Notes: a model not told the origin generated them from the sequence alone. DNA of 64,000 nucleotides from an uncultured Flavobacteriaceae bacterium (GCA_947488345.1 CANKZQ010000003.1:451832-515831), one strand, 5' to 3'; counted from the stretch's first letter, positions 10,268 to 21,136 are shown. Numbers and translations are program-made.

Positions 10268-12869
10268 CCTACTATTTTTATGTTTTACTTTAGTATTATT
10301 TTCTGCTAAAGCCCAAGAAATAAACACACAAAACGACTCAATTACAAAGGCAACATCTACGGTTGCCCCTATAGATTCGATTGCTAAAATAGCTCAGGAT
10401 ACAGTACCGAAAAAGCCTCAACTATCAAAAGAGTTGTTCAACACAACTAAAACATATATACTTGGTGGAATTAATGTAAAAGGGAATCAACAGTTTAGTG
10501 ATCAATCTATTACTGTATTTTCTGAACTTACTGTTGGGCAACCCATTAAAATTCCTGGAGATAAACTAACATCAGCAATTAAAAAGTTATGGAATTCCAA
10601 ATTATTTAGTGATGTAGAAGTATATGCCACTCAAATTGATGGTGAGACTATTTACCTAGAATTTGCCGTAAAGGAGCTTTCTAAATTGAGCAGTGTTACC
10701 GTTAGAGGGGTTAAAAAAAATAAGGCTGATGAGTTGCAAAAAGAGACTGAATTTCAAAAGGGCGCGATGCTTACTGAAAATTTGTTGACAACAACCAAAA
10801 ATTACATTGCGAAAAAATACATCGATAAAGGTTTCTTAAAGGCGAACGTTAAGATCGACACCAAAATAGATACCACAGATAATAATACAGAAAAAGCCTT
10901 AGTAACAATTGACAAAGGTGAAAAGATTAAGATAAAAAACTTACGATTTACAGGTAATAAAGCCTTTAAAACAAAGCGTTTAAAAAAGTATCTAAAAAAG
11001 ACAAAACAGAAAAATCCATTTCATATTTTTAAGCCTTCAAAATATATAGAAGAGAAGTATACTGCGGATTTAGAAAATCTGATTGAAAAATATCGAGAAA
11101 AGGGGTATCGTGATGCTCAAATTATCAAAGATTCAATATCTTGGAATGATGACAACACCATCAATTTAGATATCACGGTAAATGAAGGTAATAGATACTA
11201 TTTCGGAGATATTCGTTTCTTAGGTAATACCGTCTATACCGATGAACAATTAAAAGCATTCTTATTACTTGAGAAAGGTGACATTTACGATAGTAAATTG
11301 TTGAATGAGCAAGTAAAAGGTGATGGCACTCCCGATTCTCAAGACATTACAAATACATATCTTAATAACGGATACCTATTTAGTAGAGTAATTCCTGTAG
11401 AAACAAGTGTCGAGAATGATACAATTGACATAGAGATCAGAATTCAGGAAGATGAGCCTGCAACCATACGTAAAGTTTCTTTATCTGGAAATGTAATCAC
11501 AAATGATCATGTTTTAATTAGAGAAATAAGAACAAGACCTGGACAACTTTTTAGTCGACAAAATATTATACGTACAATTCGTGAAGTAGGTCAACTACCG
11601 TATATTGATCCAGAAAACATCGTTCCAGATGTTCAACCTAATTATGGTGATAAAACAGTAGATATTGAATATGCTGTTGCCGAAAAAGGGGCGAGTCAAA
11701 TCGAATTACAAGGTGGTTTTGGTGGTGGTGCTTTCGTTGGAACGTTAGGATTATCATTTAGTAACTTTTCCGTAAAGAATATATTTAATGGTAAAGAATA
11801 CAGGCCGGTACCACGAGGAGATGGACAAACAGTTTCTCTACGTGCACAAGCGAGTCGCTTTTCTAGTGTATATAGCCTTTCGTTTACAGAACCATGGTTA
11901 GGTGGTAAAAGACCTAGATCTTTATCATTCTCTTTATACAGTTCTAGCCAATTTAATTTTAATCCGCGAACAAGAAGAGTAGACAGAAATCAGCGTTTAA
12001 ATATTCTAGGTGCCACGCTAGGAGTTAGTCAGCGTTTAAAATGGCCTGATGATTATTTTACACTCTCTACAGTGTTGAGTTATCAGAGATATCAATTAAA
12101 TAACTTTTTCTTGGGTCGTATTTTCCCTTCAAGTAATGGCGTTTCGAATAACTTGAATTTTGCCGTAAACTTTGGTAGAAATTCGGCGGGACCAAACCCA
12201 ATATTTCCTACAACGGGATCTACCTTTAATATAGGAGGAAAATTCACTCCACCTTATGCAGCGTTAAGCGGAAAAGATTTTTCTAATGCATCGAATGAAG
12301 AGAGATTAGAATTACTAGAATTCTATAAATTTAATTTTTCAGGAAAATGGTATAGTACGATCGCAGGAAAACCAGGTAATCAATTAGTACTATTGTCAAG
12401 TGCTGAATTCGGATTCCTAGGGGATTATAATTCAGGGAAAGGACTTTCTCCATTTGAACGTTTCTTCTTAGGAGGAGATGGTCTAAATCAAGGACAATTT
12501 GATGGTAGACAAACTATTGGGCTTAGAGGGTATGAAAATTCCAGTTTATCTGTTGACCCGACTACAGGGCAATCGGCTGGTAGTGCTGTCTACAATAAGG
12601 TTTCTTTAGAACTACGATATCCACTAACATTGAAACCATCTGCTTCAATTTATGTTTTAGGTTTCTTAGAGGCCGGTAATACCGCCGATAATTTTAAAAA
12701 CTTTGATCCGTTTAAACTGAAGAGGTCTGCAGGTGTGGGCGTTCGAATCTTTATGCCTGCCTTCGGATTGCTTGGTATTGATTATGGATATGGCTTTGAT
12801 GACACCCCTGGTGTACCTGGAGTTGTTTCTGGTTGGCAGCCTCATTTCATAATCGGTCAACAATTCTAA
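10248..12869 (+). CDS. bamA: Outer membrane protein assembly factor BamA
   Basis: POTRA repeats and C-terminal Omp85 barrel ending in aromatic residue (FIIGQQF); overlaps the uppS end. Confidence 0.92.
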   Translation: MNKLKNNLLFLCFTLVLFSAKAQEINTQNDSITKATSTVAPIDSIAKIAQDTVPKKPQLSKELFNTTKTYILGGINVKGNQQFSDQSITVFSELTVGQPIKIPGDKLTSAIKKLWNSKLFSDVEVYATQIDGETIYLEFAVKELSKLSSVTVRGVKKNKADELQKETEFQKGAMLTENLLTTTKNYIAKKYIDKGFLKANVKIDTKIDTTDNNTEKALVTIDKGEKIKIKNLRFTGNKAFKTKRLKKYLKKTKQKNPFHIFKPSKYIEEKYTADLENLIEKYREKGYRDAQIIKDSISWNDDNTINLDITVNEGNRYYFGDIRFLGNTVYTDEQLKAFLLLEKGDIYDSKLLNEQVKGDGTPDSQDITNTYLNNGYLFSRVIPVETSVENDTIDIEIRIQEDEPATIRKVSLSGNVITNDHVLIREIRTRPGQLFSRQNIIRTIREVGQLPYIDPENIVPDVQPNYGDKTVDIEYAVAEKGASQIELQGGFGGGAFVGTLGLSFSNFSVKNIFNGKEYRPVPRGDGQTVSLRAQASRFSSVYSLSFTEPWLGGKRPRSLSFSLYSSSQFNFNPRTRRVDRNQRLNILGATLGVSQRLKWPDDYFTLSTVLSYQRYQLNNFFLGRIFPSSNGVSNNLNFAVNFGRNSAGPNPIFPTTGSTFNIGGKFTPPYAALSGKDFSNASNEERLELLEFYKFNFSGKWYSTIAGKPGNQLVLLSSAEFGFLGDYNSGKGLSPFERFFLGGDGLNQGQFDGRQTIGLRGYENSSLSVDPTTGQSAGSAVYNKVSLELRYPLTLKPSASIYVLGFLEAGNTADNFKNFDPFKLKRSAGVGVRIFMPAFGLLGIDYGYGFDDTPGVPGVVSGWQPHFIIGQQF

Positions 12870-12930
12870 AAAATCAGTACATTTGCAAACACTCAGAACT
12901 TTGGCACGGTTTTTTCTAAATACACAATGT

Positions 12931-13797
12931 ATGTTGACACGTAAGGTACTCTTTATAATCACTATACTGATAAGCACGGTAACATTGGCACAAAAGCCAC
13001 AAAAAGTTGCTTACATAGATATGGAATATATTTTAGAGAATGTACCTGAATATACCGAAGCCCAAGAAAGATTAAAGGCACGAGTTATTACATGGCAACA
13101 ACGGCTAGATGCTTTGAAACGAGAGATTGAGATCATGAAAGTAGATTTGAGCAATGAGAAAGCCTTACTGACGGATGAGCTCAATGATGAAAGAGAAGAG
13201 GATATTCAAATAAAAGAACTCGACCTAAAGAATTTACAAGCGGGTTATTTTGGACCAACTGGTGATTTATACATGTTGCGAAAACAATTGGTAAAACCAG
13301 TTCAAGATCAAATATATAACGCGATTCAAGAAATAGCGGTACAGAAAAAATACGATATGGTATTCGATAAATCAAGTGATTTAATCATGCTATATTCGAA
13401 CAAAAAATATGATCTCAGTGAGCAAGTGTTGAATAAGATCGTAAAGGGAAGAAAGTTAAAGGCTATTGAAGATAAGAAAGTAGAAAAAAGTGAAGCCGCC
13501 ATTGAAAAAGAAGCAAAGGCGAAAGCACGAGCCGAGGAAAAGACAACAAAAAATCAGGCCCTAAAAGAAAGAGCTAAAGCAAAAGAGGAAGCAGCGGCTA
13601 AGAAAAGAGCAGAGTTCAAAAAAGCCCAAGAAGAGGCCAGAGCGAAGAAAAAAGCCGAAGTGAAAAAGGCAAATGAAGAAAAAAGAAAAAAACGTCTTGC
13701 GGAAATAGAACGTCGCAAAAAAGAAAGAGAGGCCAGAATCAAAGCGATTGAAAAGGCCAAAAAAGTAAAAGATTCAATTAAAAACAACAAAAATTAA
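12931..13797 (+). CDS. OmpH/Skp family periplasmic chaperone with K/E/A-rich tail
   Basis: KVAYIDMEYILENVPEYTEAQERLKARV...YDMVFDKSSDLIMLYSNKKYDLSEQVL; ORF track starts at 12883. Confidence 0.82.
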   Translation: MLTRKVLFIITILISTVTLAQKPQKVAYIDMEYILENVPEYTEAQERLKARVITWQQRLDALKREIEIMKVDLSNEKALLTDELNDEREEDIQIKELDLKNLQAGYFGPTGDLYMLRKQLVKPVQDQIYNAIQEIAVQKKYDMVFDKSSDLIMLYSNKKYDLSEQVLNKIVKGRKLKAIEDKKVEKSEAAIEKEAKAKARAEEKTTKNQALKERAKAKEEAAAKKRAEFKKAQEEARAKKKAEVKKANEEKRKKRLAEIERRKKEREARIKAIEKAKKVKDSIKNNKN

Positions 13798-13820
13798 ATT
13801 AATATTAATACTTAAAACAA

Positions 13821-14333
13821 ATGAAATTATTTAAAAAACTACTAGTAGCAGGTGTACTATTTTTGGGAGTTATGACGACGGCAAATGCACAGTCAAAAGT
13901 AGCACATATAAATTCGCAGGAATTGGTTGCGGCAATGCCTGAAACCAAGCAAATGCAAGAAGAGTTAAAGAAGGTTGCGCAAGCATACGATACCGAATAT
14001 AAATCGCAAACAAGCTCTTTACAAGCAAAATTACAAAAGTATGATGCTGAAGCTCCAACACAAACAGATGCTGAAAATCAAAAACGTCAGGTTGAAGTTG
14101 GTGAATTGCAAAAAAAATTACAAGTGTATGCTCAAGAAGCTCAACAGCAACTAGAAAAAAGAAGAATTGATCTTTATAAGCCTATTAGCGAAAAAGCGCA
14201 AAAAGCGATTAAAGATATTGCTGCAGCAAAAGGGATTCAATATGTAATGGACTCATCTCCTGGATCAGGGTTGATTGTTTTTACTGGTGAAGATTTGATG
14301 CCAGCTGTCAAAGCAAAATTGGGAATAAAATAA
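13821..14333 (+). CDS. OmpH/Skp family periplasmic chaperone
   Basis: SKVAHINSQELVAAMPETKQMQEELKKVAQAY...GIQYVMDSSPGSGLIVFTGEDLMPAVKAKLGI. Confidence 0.85.
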   Translation: MKLFKKLLVAGVLFLGVMTTANAQSKVAHINSQELVAAMPETKQMQEELKKVAQAYDTEYKSQTSSLQAKLQKYDAEAPTQTDAENQKRQVEVGELQKKLQVYAQEAQQQLEKRRIDLYKPISEKAQKAIKDIAAAKGIQYVMDSSPGSGLIVFTGEDLMPAVKAKLGIK

Positions 14334-14354
14334 AAGCCCATAATTAAATTATAA

Positions 14355-14394
14355 AAATCCCATCTTGCTATCTATAGATATCAAGGTGGGATTT
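14355..14394 (+). terminator. Terminator after ompH
   Basis: AAAATCCCAtCTTG...CAAGGTGGGATTTT hairpin followed by T-rich DNA. Confidence 0.6.
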
Positions 14395-14411
14395 TCTATT
14401 TTTGTATTCTT

Positions 14412-15200
14412 ATGAATAAGCAAGCGATTGGTGTTTTTGATTCTGGCGTAGGTGGTCTTTCCATTTGGAAAGAGATAACTGCCAGTTTACCTTATGAAGA
14501 TACGATCTACCTTGCCGATAGTAAAAATGCACCTTACGGGCAAAAATCAACCGAAAAGATTCTTGAATTTAGTGTTAAAAATACGGAATTCCTTATCGGA
14601 AGAGGATGTAAGATTGTAGTTGTCGCCTGTAATACAGCAACAACCAATGCTATTTCCTTTCTACGTTCAACTTATGACATTCCGTTTATTGGCATAGAGC
14701 CAGCGATTAAGCCAGCAGCTTTACAAACAAAAACCAATGCCATCGGTATTTTAGCAACAAAAGGAACCTTATCAAGTGAACTTTTTCATACCACTTCTCA
14801 AAAATTTACAGAGGGTGTTACAGTAGTCGAGCAAGTTGGAGAAGGTATTGTTCCATTAATTGAGGCCGGTAAAATTGACACACAAGAGATGGCTGACCTA
14901 TTAAAAAAGTACCTCAACCCTATGCTAGATGCGAATATTGATCATCTAGTTTTAGGATGTAGCCACTACCCTTTTCTAATTCCGACTATCAAAAAAATTA
15001 TCGGCACCACTATTACGATTATAGATTCTGGCGAAGCCGTTGCGAAACAAACAAAAGCTATTTTAGAGCGGTCGAATCTATTAAATACCCAACGCGCAGC
15101 ACCTCATCATCAATTATACAGTAATACTGATACATCTACGCTAAAGTTGATGCTCAAAAATTCTAAAGAACAATATTCAATTGAGGAATTAGATTTTTAA
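14412..15200 (+). CDS. murI: Glutamate racemase
   Basis: IGVFDSGVGGLSIWKEI, VVACNTATTNAI, LVLGCSHYPFLIP. Confidence 0.95.
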   Translation: MNKQAIGVFDSGVGGLSIWKEITASLPYEDTIYLADSKNAPYGQKSTEKILEFSVKNTEFLIGRGCKIVVVACNTATTNAISFLRSTYDIPFIGIEPAIKPAALQTKTNAIGILATKGTLSSELFHTTSQKFTEGVTVVEQVGEGIVPLIEAGKIDTQEMADLLKKYLNPMLDANIDHLVLGCSHYPFLIPTIKKIIGTTITIIDSGEAVAKQTKAILERSNLLNTQRAAPHHQLYSNTDTSTLKLMLKNSKEQYSIEELDF

Positions 15201-18200
15201 ACATTTACTTTCTGTTGTTCTGAAGATAAGGAAACAAAACGTTTATACTTTCTATCGACTTTAGACTGAATTTGCTGCATTAACAACTTCAAACTTTTAG
15301 GATCATTTTCAAACAACTTATGAAAGCGACTTTCTAACCTTAAATATTGTTCTATCGGAATGGTAGGTGATTTTGAATCTAGTTGTAATGCATTTAAACC
15401 CTGTTTTATTCGTCTAGGATCATTTCTAAATAACAGCCATTGACCAGAGGCAACGGCTGCCTTATGATATCTACCTGGTTTGGTCATATCAATACCGTGT
15501 GAGCTACTATGACAATAGGCTATAATGATGGAAGGTCCATTAAAACTTTCTGCTTCGTTAAAGGCCTTCAAGGTTTGCTCTTGATCGGCTCCAATCGCCA
15601 CCGAAGCAACATATACATGATCGTAGTTCATCGCCGTTAAACCTAAATCTTTTTTCTGCTTCACTTTCCCATTAAAGGCGAATTTTGCCTCTGCTCCGTA
15701 CGGTGTTGCCTTCGACAATTGACCACCAGTATTGTCATATACTTCATTATCCAAAACCAATATATTTATATTCTTATTGGAAGCCAAGACATGATCTAAA
15801 CCGCCATATCCAATATCATAAGCCCAACCATCTCCTCCTACAATCCAAACGGATTTATTCGATTCGTTATTACTATTTCCATCATGACTTTCTTGTTGAT
15901 CTAAACCCAGTCTAAAACCTAATCCGAACTCTGCATTATCTTCAAATAAAGAGTTGGCCCAAGCGGGCCCTTGCCCTTTCGCATTTGTCGACCATGGAGT
16001 CGTAGGCAGTGAACCTCCGAAAATCGAACTTGTACCTGTTGCATTTGCCACTAAAAGTCGCTCTCCAAAAAGTTGCGAAAGCAATTTTAGATATGGTGCT
16101 TCTCCGCTCCCTTTCATACTTGTAGCATATTTAAACAAAGGTTCTTGTAGTTGTTGCTGACTCACTTTAGTTACATCTATTTTCATTCTATCATATTCTG
16201 GAATTAAATCAAAATGTTTCCAGTTCTCTCGTTCATAAGCTAAGTAGTATTTGCGGTCTTTTATTTGTAACGCATCTTTAATCTGGCATGCATCTAGGCA
16301 ATTCTTACAGTTATTACACTGATCAGAATTTATTTGAACGGTGAAATTTAACAAGTCAACATCTTCTTCTATTACTTGTATAGACTTAAAGCCTTTCGGT
16401 GCTTGATTTAAATACATATCATCGTACATTTTAATTCTCAATGCTCCTTGCGGGCAAGCCATACTACAAGCTCCACATTGAGTACATGCCTCAGGGTTCC
16501 AAATGGGCAATCCTACTGCCTCGATACTCTTATTAAAAATCGAGGTGTTACTAGGGTAAGTTCCATCAACTGGGAGTTCACTAACCTTAACATCATCACC
16601 TCTGCCATGCATCAACTTGACTAATAAACTGTTTGAAGCTTCACCGTTCACTTTTGTAGTATCTGTTAGAACCGATGTATCTACTTCGTGTATGAACTCA
16701 CCCAAATTCGATAGGTACCCGGGAAGTGGAAAATCATTCTTTAAATACAAAAAACAGGCATGCAGAGGAGCCACTTTTCGATCATTGATTATATATAATT
16801 TGCTCAACGCTCGAAAATCCGCTATAAACAATAAAACGTTCTTTGAGCGAATTAACTTTTGTTTTTCTAATGAAATCGATTGCCAAAACTCTAGTGGATT
16901 TTTGTCAGAATTTATCAATAAGATCGCTTTAGGTTTAAGCTGTTGAATCGCCATATCATACTGTATAAAATCGACATTTTCATACCCGACAAAATCGGCA
17001 TGATCAATCAAGTATGGTGCCTTAATTGAGGCTGTATCGAGTCTTAGATAGGAGACACTCTTTGTATTTGATTTTTTATAATAGCATTGTGTATAACCTT
17101 GGACGAATTTCGTGTTTCCTATATTTTCCAATAAGTTGCTAAAACTTTCAATATTGAATTTAGTACTCTCGTTATAAAATATAGCTTGAAATGATTCATT
17201 TTTAATTCTAAAATCTTTATCAAAAGGTAAACTAAGATGTGTTACATCATCGGTAACGCCAACCGTAAAGTTATTTTTTGGTTGTTCTCGTTTCAGATTG
17301 TTAAAAATTGAATTTACCATAGCTGGAGTAAACTCCTTTGACGAGAGGCCATACCTTCCTCCAATAATATTTGGCAAGTATTTGATTTTTCCATTTTGAA
17401 ATGCAGATAGTAACCCCTGCACAACTTCTAAATACAAAGGTTCTCCGGCAGAACCGGGTTCTTTTGTTCTATCCATAACAGCAATAGAACGCACCGTTTT
17501 CGGTAATGCTGATACTAAGTGCTCAAGGCTAAATGGTCTAAACAATCTTACTTTGATAAGCCCATATTTATTTCCTCTTTGGTTAAGATACTTAATTGTA
17601 CTTTCTATGGTTTCTGTCGAGGAAGCCATAGAAATAATAACTTCTTCGGCCTGTGCATGACCTATATATTCAAACAAATGATAGTGTCTTCCCGTAATAT
17701 TTGCAAAGTCATTCATTTTCTCTTGAACGATAGTCGGACATATGTCATAGTATGAATTTTGTGCCTCCCTACTTTGAAAAAAAACATCAGGTCCTTGTGT
17801 GGTTCCGCGTAGAACTGGGCGGTTAGGATCTAATGCCCTACTTCTATGTTGTCTAATTACCTTTGGTTCTAACAATTTTGTAATCTGAGCATCATCAATG
17901 GGAATTATTGAATTCATCTCATGAGAAGTTCTAAATCCGTCGAAAAAATGAACAAAAGGAATTCTTGCTTTTAAAGTTGCCAACTGAGCAATTAAAGCAA
18001 AATCTTGTGCTTCTTGTACCGATGCACTTCCTAAAAATGCATAACCTGTTTGGCGCGCAGCCATAATATCACTATGATCACCAAAAATAGATAAGGCATG
18101 TGTAGCTATGCTTCTCGTTGCAACATGAATTACATTTGGCGTTAATTCTCCTGCAATCTTAAACATATTTGGAATCATGAGTAACAATCCTTGAGAAGCT

Positions 18201-18457
18201 GTAAATGTAGATGATAAAGATCCAACTTGTAGTGCTCCATGCATGGCGCCAGCTACGCCAGCCTCGCTTTGCATTTCGAATGTTCTTGGCACATTGCCAA
18301 AAATATTTTCTCTTTTTTTGGCCGACCATTCTTCGACCAATGCAGACATTTCTGAAGTTGGTGTACAAGGATATATCGGAAAAACTTCGTTGGTTTTATA
18401 GGCAATATTGGCAACAGCCTCATACCCCGTTGTAATATGTAAATTGCTTTTTTTCAT
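15197..18457 (-). CDS. nifJ: Pyruvate:ferredoxin (flavodoxin) oxidoreductase
   Basis: Full PFOR architecture: YPCTPTSEMSALVEEW, two 4Fe-4S motifs (CTQCGACSMACPQGA; CNNCKNCLDACQ), TPP region GGDGWAYDIGYGGLDHVLASNKNINILVLDNEVYDNTGGQ. ORF track start is 18478. Confidence 0.93.
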   Translation of the reverse strand: MKKSNLHITTGYEAVANIAYKTNEVFPIYPCTPTSEMSALVEEWSAKKRENIFGNVPRTFEMQSEAGVAGAMHGALQVGSLSSTFTASQGLLLMIPNMFKIAGELTPNVIHVATRSIATHALSIFGDHSDIMAARQTGYAFLGSASVQEAQDFALIAQLATLKARIPFVHFFDGFRTSHEMNSIIPIDDAQITKLLEPKVIRQHRSRALDPNRPVLRGTTQGPDVFFQSREAQNSYYDICPTIVQEKMNDFANITGRHYHLFEYIGHAQAEEVIISMASSTETIESTIKYLNQRGNKYGLIKVRLFRPFSLEHLVSALPKTVRSIAVMDRTKEPGSAGEPLYLEVVQGLLSAFQNGKIKYLPNIIGGRYGLSSKEFTPAMVNSIFNNLKREQPKNNFTVGVTDDVTHLSLPFDKDFRIKNESFQAIFYNESTKFNIESFSNLLENIGNTKFVQGYTQCYYKKSNTKSVSYLRLDTASIKAPYLIDHADFVGYENVDFIQYDMAIQQLKPKAILLINSDKNPLEFWQSISLEKQKLIRSKNVLLFIADFRALSKLYIINDRKVAPLHACFLYLKNDFPLPGYLSNLGEFIHEVDTSVLTDTTKVNGEASNSLLVKLMHGRGDDVKVSELPVDGTYPSNTSIFNKSIEAVGLPIWNPEACTQCGACSMACPQGALRIKMYDDMYLNQAPKGFKSIQVIEEDVDLLNFTVQINSDQCNNCKNCLDACQIKDALQIKDRKYYLAYERENWKHFDLIPEYDRMKIDVTKVSQQQLQEPLFKYATSMKGSGEAPYLKLLSQLFGERLLVANATGTSSIFGGSLPTTPWSTNAKGQGPAWANSLFEDNAEFGLGFRLGLDQQESHDGNSNNESNKSVWIVGGDGWAYDIGYGGLDHVLASNKNINILVLDNEVYDNTGGQLSKATPYGAEAKFAFNGKVKQKKDLGLTAMNYDHVYVASVAIGADQEQTLKAFNEAESFNGPSIIIAYCHSSSHGIDMTKPGRYHKAAVASGQWLLFRNDPRRIKQGLNALQLDSKSPTIPIEQYLRLESRFHKLFENDPKSLKLLMQQIQSKVDRKYKRFVSLSSEQQKVNV

Positions 18458-18524
18458 TATTGTTTTAGCCTTTGTCAAGAGTAGAAAGTGAAGCGATATC
18501 TTATCATTTTAATGAATAGCGAAA

Positions 18525-18561
18525 TAAAAAAAGACCGCTCGAAAAGGGAGAACGAGCGGTC
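18525..18561 (-). terminator. Rho-independent terminator downstream of the osmC-family gene
   Basis: GACCGCTCG-loop-CGAGCGGTC followed on the minus strand by a T-run. Confidence 0.8.
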
Positions 18562-18578
18562 AATTTCTCTCAATTTAC

Positions 18579-19130
18579 TTACTTTACAATTTCAATTGAA
18601 ACTGGTGTTGGGTTTGTAAGCATATCGAATACAGGAGAGAACTTTGCTAAGTTTTCTAACTGCTCAGCAGATGCATCAGATTTTACCTTTAATTTAAACT
18701 TAATACCTTCAAAACCTTTGCGAACTTCGGCATCTAAACCTAAGAAACCGTGCAAGTCACATGCTCCTTCTAACGTAGATTCAGCACCTTCGATGTTGAT
18801 TCCATTGGCAGCAGCATGATACACCATAGCACCAGTTAAGCAAGAACCTAAAGCGTGTAGTACAACTTCAGCTGGTGTGGCAGCTTTATCTTCTCCTAAT
18901 AGTACATTGGGATGATCGCACTCCATAGTAAAAATCTCTTTACGTGTTGAATCTTCTTGACCCGCACCGTAAAAGCTCTTTGCACTTGATACACAGTGAC
19001 CTCCAGTAATCCAATTGTTTTTAGTTCTAAATTCGAACTTTGCTAGTGAAGGGTCAGCTTGAATGTGCTGAATAGTTTCTACTAATTGATCTACGTTTAC
19101 TCCGTTTTTAATGTTTTCTGTTGTTGTCAT
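18579..19130 (-). CDS. OsmC family protein
   Basis: HPNVLLGEDKAATPAEVVLHALGSCLTGAMVYHAAANGINIE. Confidence 0.88.
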   Translation of the reverse strand: MTTTENIKNGVNVDQLVETIQHIQADPSLAKFEFRTKNNWITGGHCVSSAKSFYGAGQEDSTRKEIFTMECDHPNVLLGEDKAATPAEVVLHALGSCLTGAMVYHAAANGINIEGAESTLEGACDLHGFLGLDAEVRKGFEGIKFKLKVKSDASAEQLENLAKFSPVFDMLTNPTPVSIEIVK

Positions 19131-19175
19131 TTTTTAAATTTTTATTGTTTAACATTTATATTTGCCAGTAGTAAT

Positions 19176-19192
19176 GCTAGCGCCGTGCCAAA
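19176..19192 (-). promoter_or_regulatory. Sigma54 (-24/-12) promoter of the osmC-family gene
   Basis: Minus strand TTTGGCACGGCGCTAGC: TGGCACG-N4-TAGC, GG and GC separated by exactly 10 nt; one mismatch to TGGCACG-N4-TTGC. Confidence 0.75.
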
Positions 19193-19250
19193 CTATTTAA
19201 ATTATTGATTAACAGTTAATTAAAATTATTATTAGTATTTGCAGGGATAC

Positions 19251-19300
19251 CGAAATATCATTTATTTACGATATTTCGTTAAAAAAATACGATATTTCGT
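19251..19300. promoter_or_regulatory. Clustered operator/enhancer-like sites
   Basis: CGAAATATCA (19251-19260) plus two identical TACGATATTTCGT copies (19267-19279, 19288-19300), start-to-start 21 bp, upstream of the sigma54 promoter. Confidence 0.6.
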
Positions 19301-19303
19301 AAA

Positions 19304-21136
19304 TTAAATAGGTCTCTCAATACCGAAACTTTTGATTTTTGATGCCAGCGTGGTAGGCGGCAGTTGAAGTAGTTCTGCAGCCCCATCTTTTCCAGAGATT
19401 TTCCAGCGCGTGGCCTTTAGCGCTTTTACAATATTATCACGTTCGAATTCACTGAGCTCTTGCGCATTTAATATCTTCTGGGTAGAAAAGTCAGAAGCTA
19501 TTTTATTGGGTCCACTATGCATTGGAATAATGGATAACCAATCAATATTCCCTTTCTTTGAGACGATTATGGCCCGTTCAATTAAATTTTGCAGTTCTCG
19601 CACATTACCAGGCCAGCTATATTCTAAGAATAGCTTCTTGTCAGCAGTCGATAGGGCTATCTGTTGTTTAGTTAGTTTTTTAGAACCTTGTTCTATCATT
19701 TGTTCTGCGAGCAGAATAATATCATTTCCTCTAACTCGTAAAGGTGGCACTTGAATTGGAAACACGTTTAACCGGTAATACAAATCCTCCCTAAACTTAT
19801 CTTGCTGAGCATGTTTTAGTAAATCTCTATGTGTAGCGGCAATTATCCTTACGTCAACTTTTACGGTTTCCGAACTTCCGACAGGATCAAATTCTCCTTC
19901 TTGAATAACCCTTAAAAGTTTTGGTTGCAGTTCTAACGGCAGCTCCCCAATCTCATCTAAAAAAATAGTTCCCTTATCTGCTAAAAGAAAACGCCCCTTG
20001 CGATCAACGGTTGCACCCGTAAATGCCCCCTTCTTATGACCAAACAATTCGCTTTCAATTAAATTTGTAGGAATTGCCCCACAATTTATTCTAATAAGCG
20101 GTTTTTCGTTTCTAGTGCTCGCCTTATGAATTGCTCTAGCCACTAATTCTTTTCCCGTACCTGTTTCTCCAGTGATTAATACCGTAGCGTCAGTTCCAGC
20201 CACTTGATCTACTAAATTTAACACATTCTTCATTGCCAAGTGCTCGGTAGTAATACCATAATCATTCGTCAATTCTTTAATTTCCTCTTCTAAGTATTCC
20301 GTTTGTTTAGTCAATAAATTAATGGTGTTTTCAGCTAGTATTCGATCTTCAACATTCCTCAATATTAACGTGTAAAAAACCTCACCATTTTTACCATAAT
20401 TACTGATGGTTCCTTCATTTAGCGTGTGTGTTTCATTCGACCCTACAACTTTCACAGTCTTTGGTAAATATCTCCGTACGTTTAAATTTGAATCTTTAAC
20501 TAAAGACTCTATCAAATTCGCACTAGGCTCATCAAAGAAGAACAACACATTTCTTTTAAGAACATCATTATTTTCAAATAACTGATTTGCAGACGGATTC
20601 GTAAGTACTATCCTAAATGAAGCATCAAACATAATAATAGCATCCATTGCACCTTCGATCAATCCCTTCATTTGTGAACTCGCAACTTCTAATAACTTTT
20701 TCGAGGAAGCTAAATGCTCTTGGGCAGTATCCAATTCACGATGGCGCTTAATCATTACGGCCAAAATCCCTTGAGAAAACCCACTATCACTTATCATTAA
20801 TGCTAAAAACTCCTTTCGACCGAAAGTAAAAACAACAGTCCTCTCCATTGTCGTGACAGAAGCAGAACGCAAATTGTTATCAATTAATGCATATTCGCCA
20901 AAACAATCTCGCTCATTTAAAATATCATATATATGATCATTGTCATGTACCTTCACACTCCCTTCTAGAATGATGTACAACCGATCACCCTTGTCGTTTT
21001 TTTTAAAAATCTGCTGACCTTTAACAAAAACTTCCTTCGATAATTTGTCGCTTAAGTTTTGTAACGACGTTTTACTCACTTCCGAAAAAAAAGAAACGGT
21101 TGCTAAAAATTCGGCAATATTTGTGGTTTCAGACAA
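19304..21136 (-). CDS. Sigma54-dependent transcriptional regulator with N-terminal cNMP-binding domain and PAS-like domain
   Basis: cNMP-binding fold (KGDRLYIILEGSVKVHD...FGEYALIDNNLRSASV), AAA+ with GETGTGKE and GAFTGA, C-terminal LPPTTLASKIKSFGI HTH. Confidence 0.92.
   Translation of the reverse strand: MSETTNIAEFLATVSFFSEVSKTSLQNLSDKLSKEVFVKGQQIFKKNDKGDRLYIILEGSVKVHDNDHIYDILNERDCFGEYALIDNNLRSASVTTMERTVVFTFGRKEFLALMISDSGFSQGILAVMIKRHRELDTAQEHLASSKKLLEVASSQMKGLIEGAMDAIIMFDASFRIVLTNPSANQLFENNDVLKRNVLFFFDEPSANLIESLVKDSNLNVRRYLPKTVKVVGSNETHTLNEGTISNYGKNGEVFYTLILRNVEDRILAENTINLLTKQTEYLEEEIKELTNDYGITTEHLAMKNVLNLVDQVAGTDATVLITGETGTGKELVARAIHKASTRNEKPLIRINCGAIPTNLIESELFGHKKGAFTGATVDRKGRFLLADKGTIFLDEIGELPLELQPKLLRVIQEGEFDPVGSSETVKVDVRIIAATHRDLLKHAQQDKFREDLYYRLNVFPIQVPPLRVRGNDIILLAEQMIEQGSKKLTKQQIALSTADKKLFLEYSWPGNVRELQNLIERAIIVSKKGNIDWLSIIPMHSGPNKIASDFSTQKILNAQELSEFERDNIVKALKATRWKISGKDGAAELLQLPPTTLASKIKSFGIERPI

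Noticed and set aside
15197-15200. Convergent 4-bp overlap of murI and nifJ stop codons
   Set aside because: TTAA shared by opposing stop codons; common in compact genomes, no hairpin seen, not treated as special.
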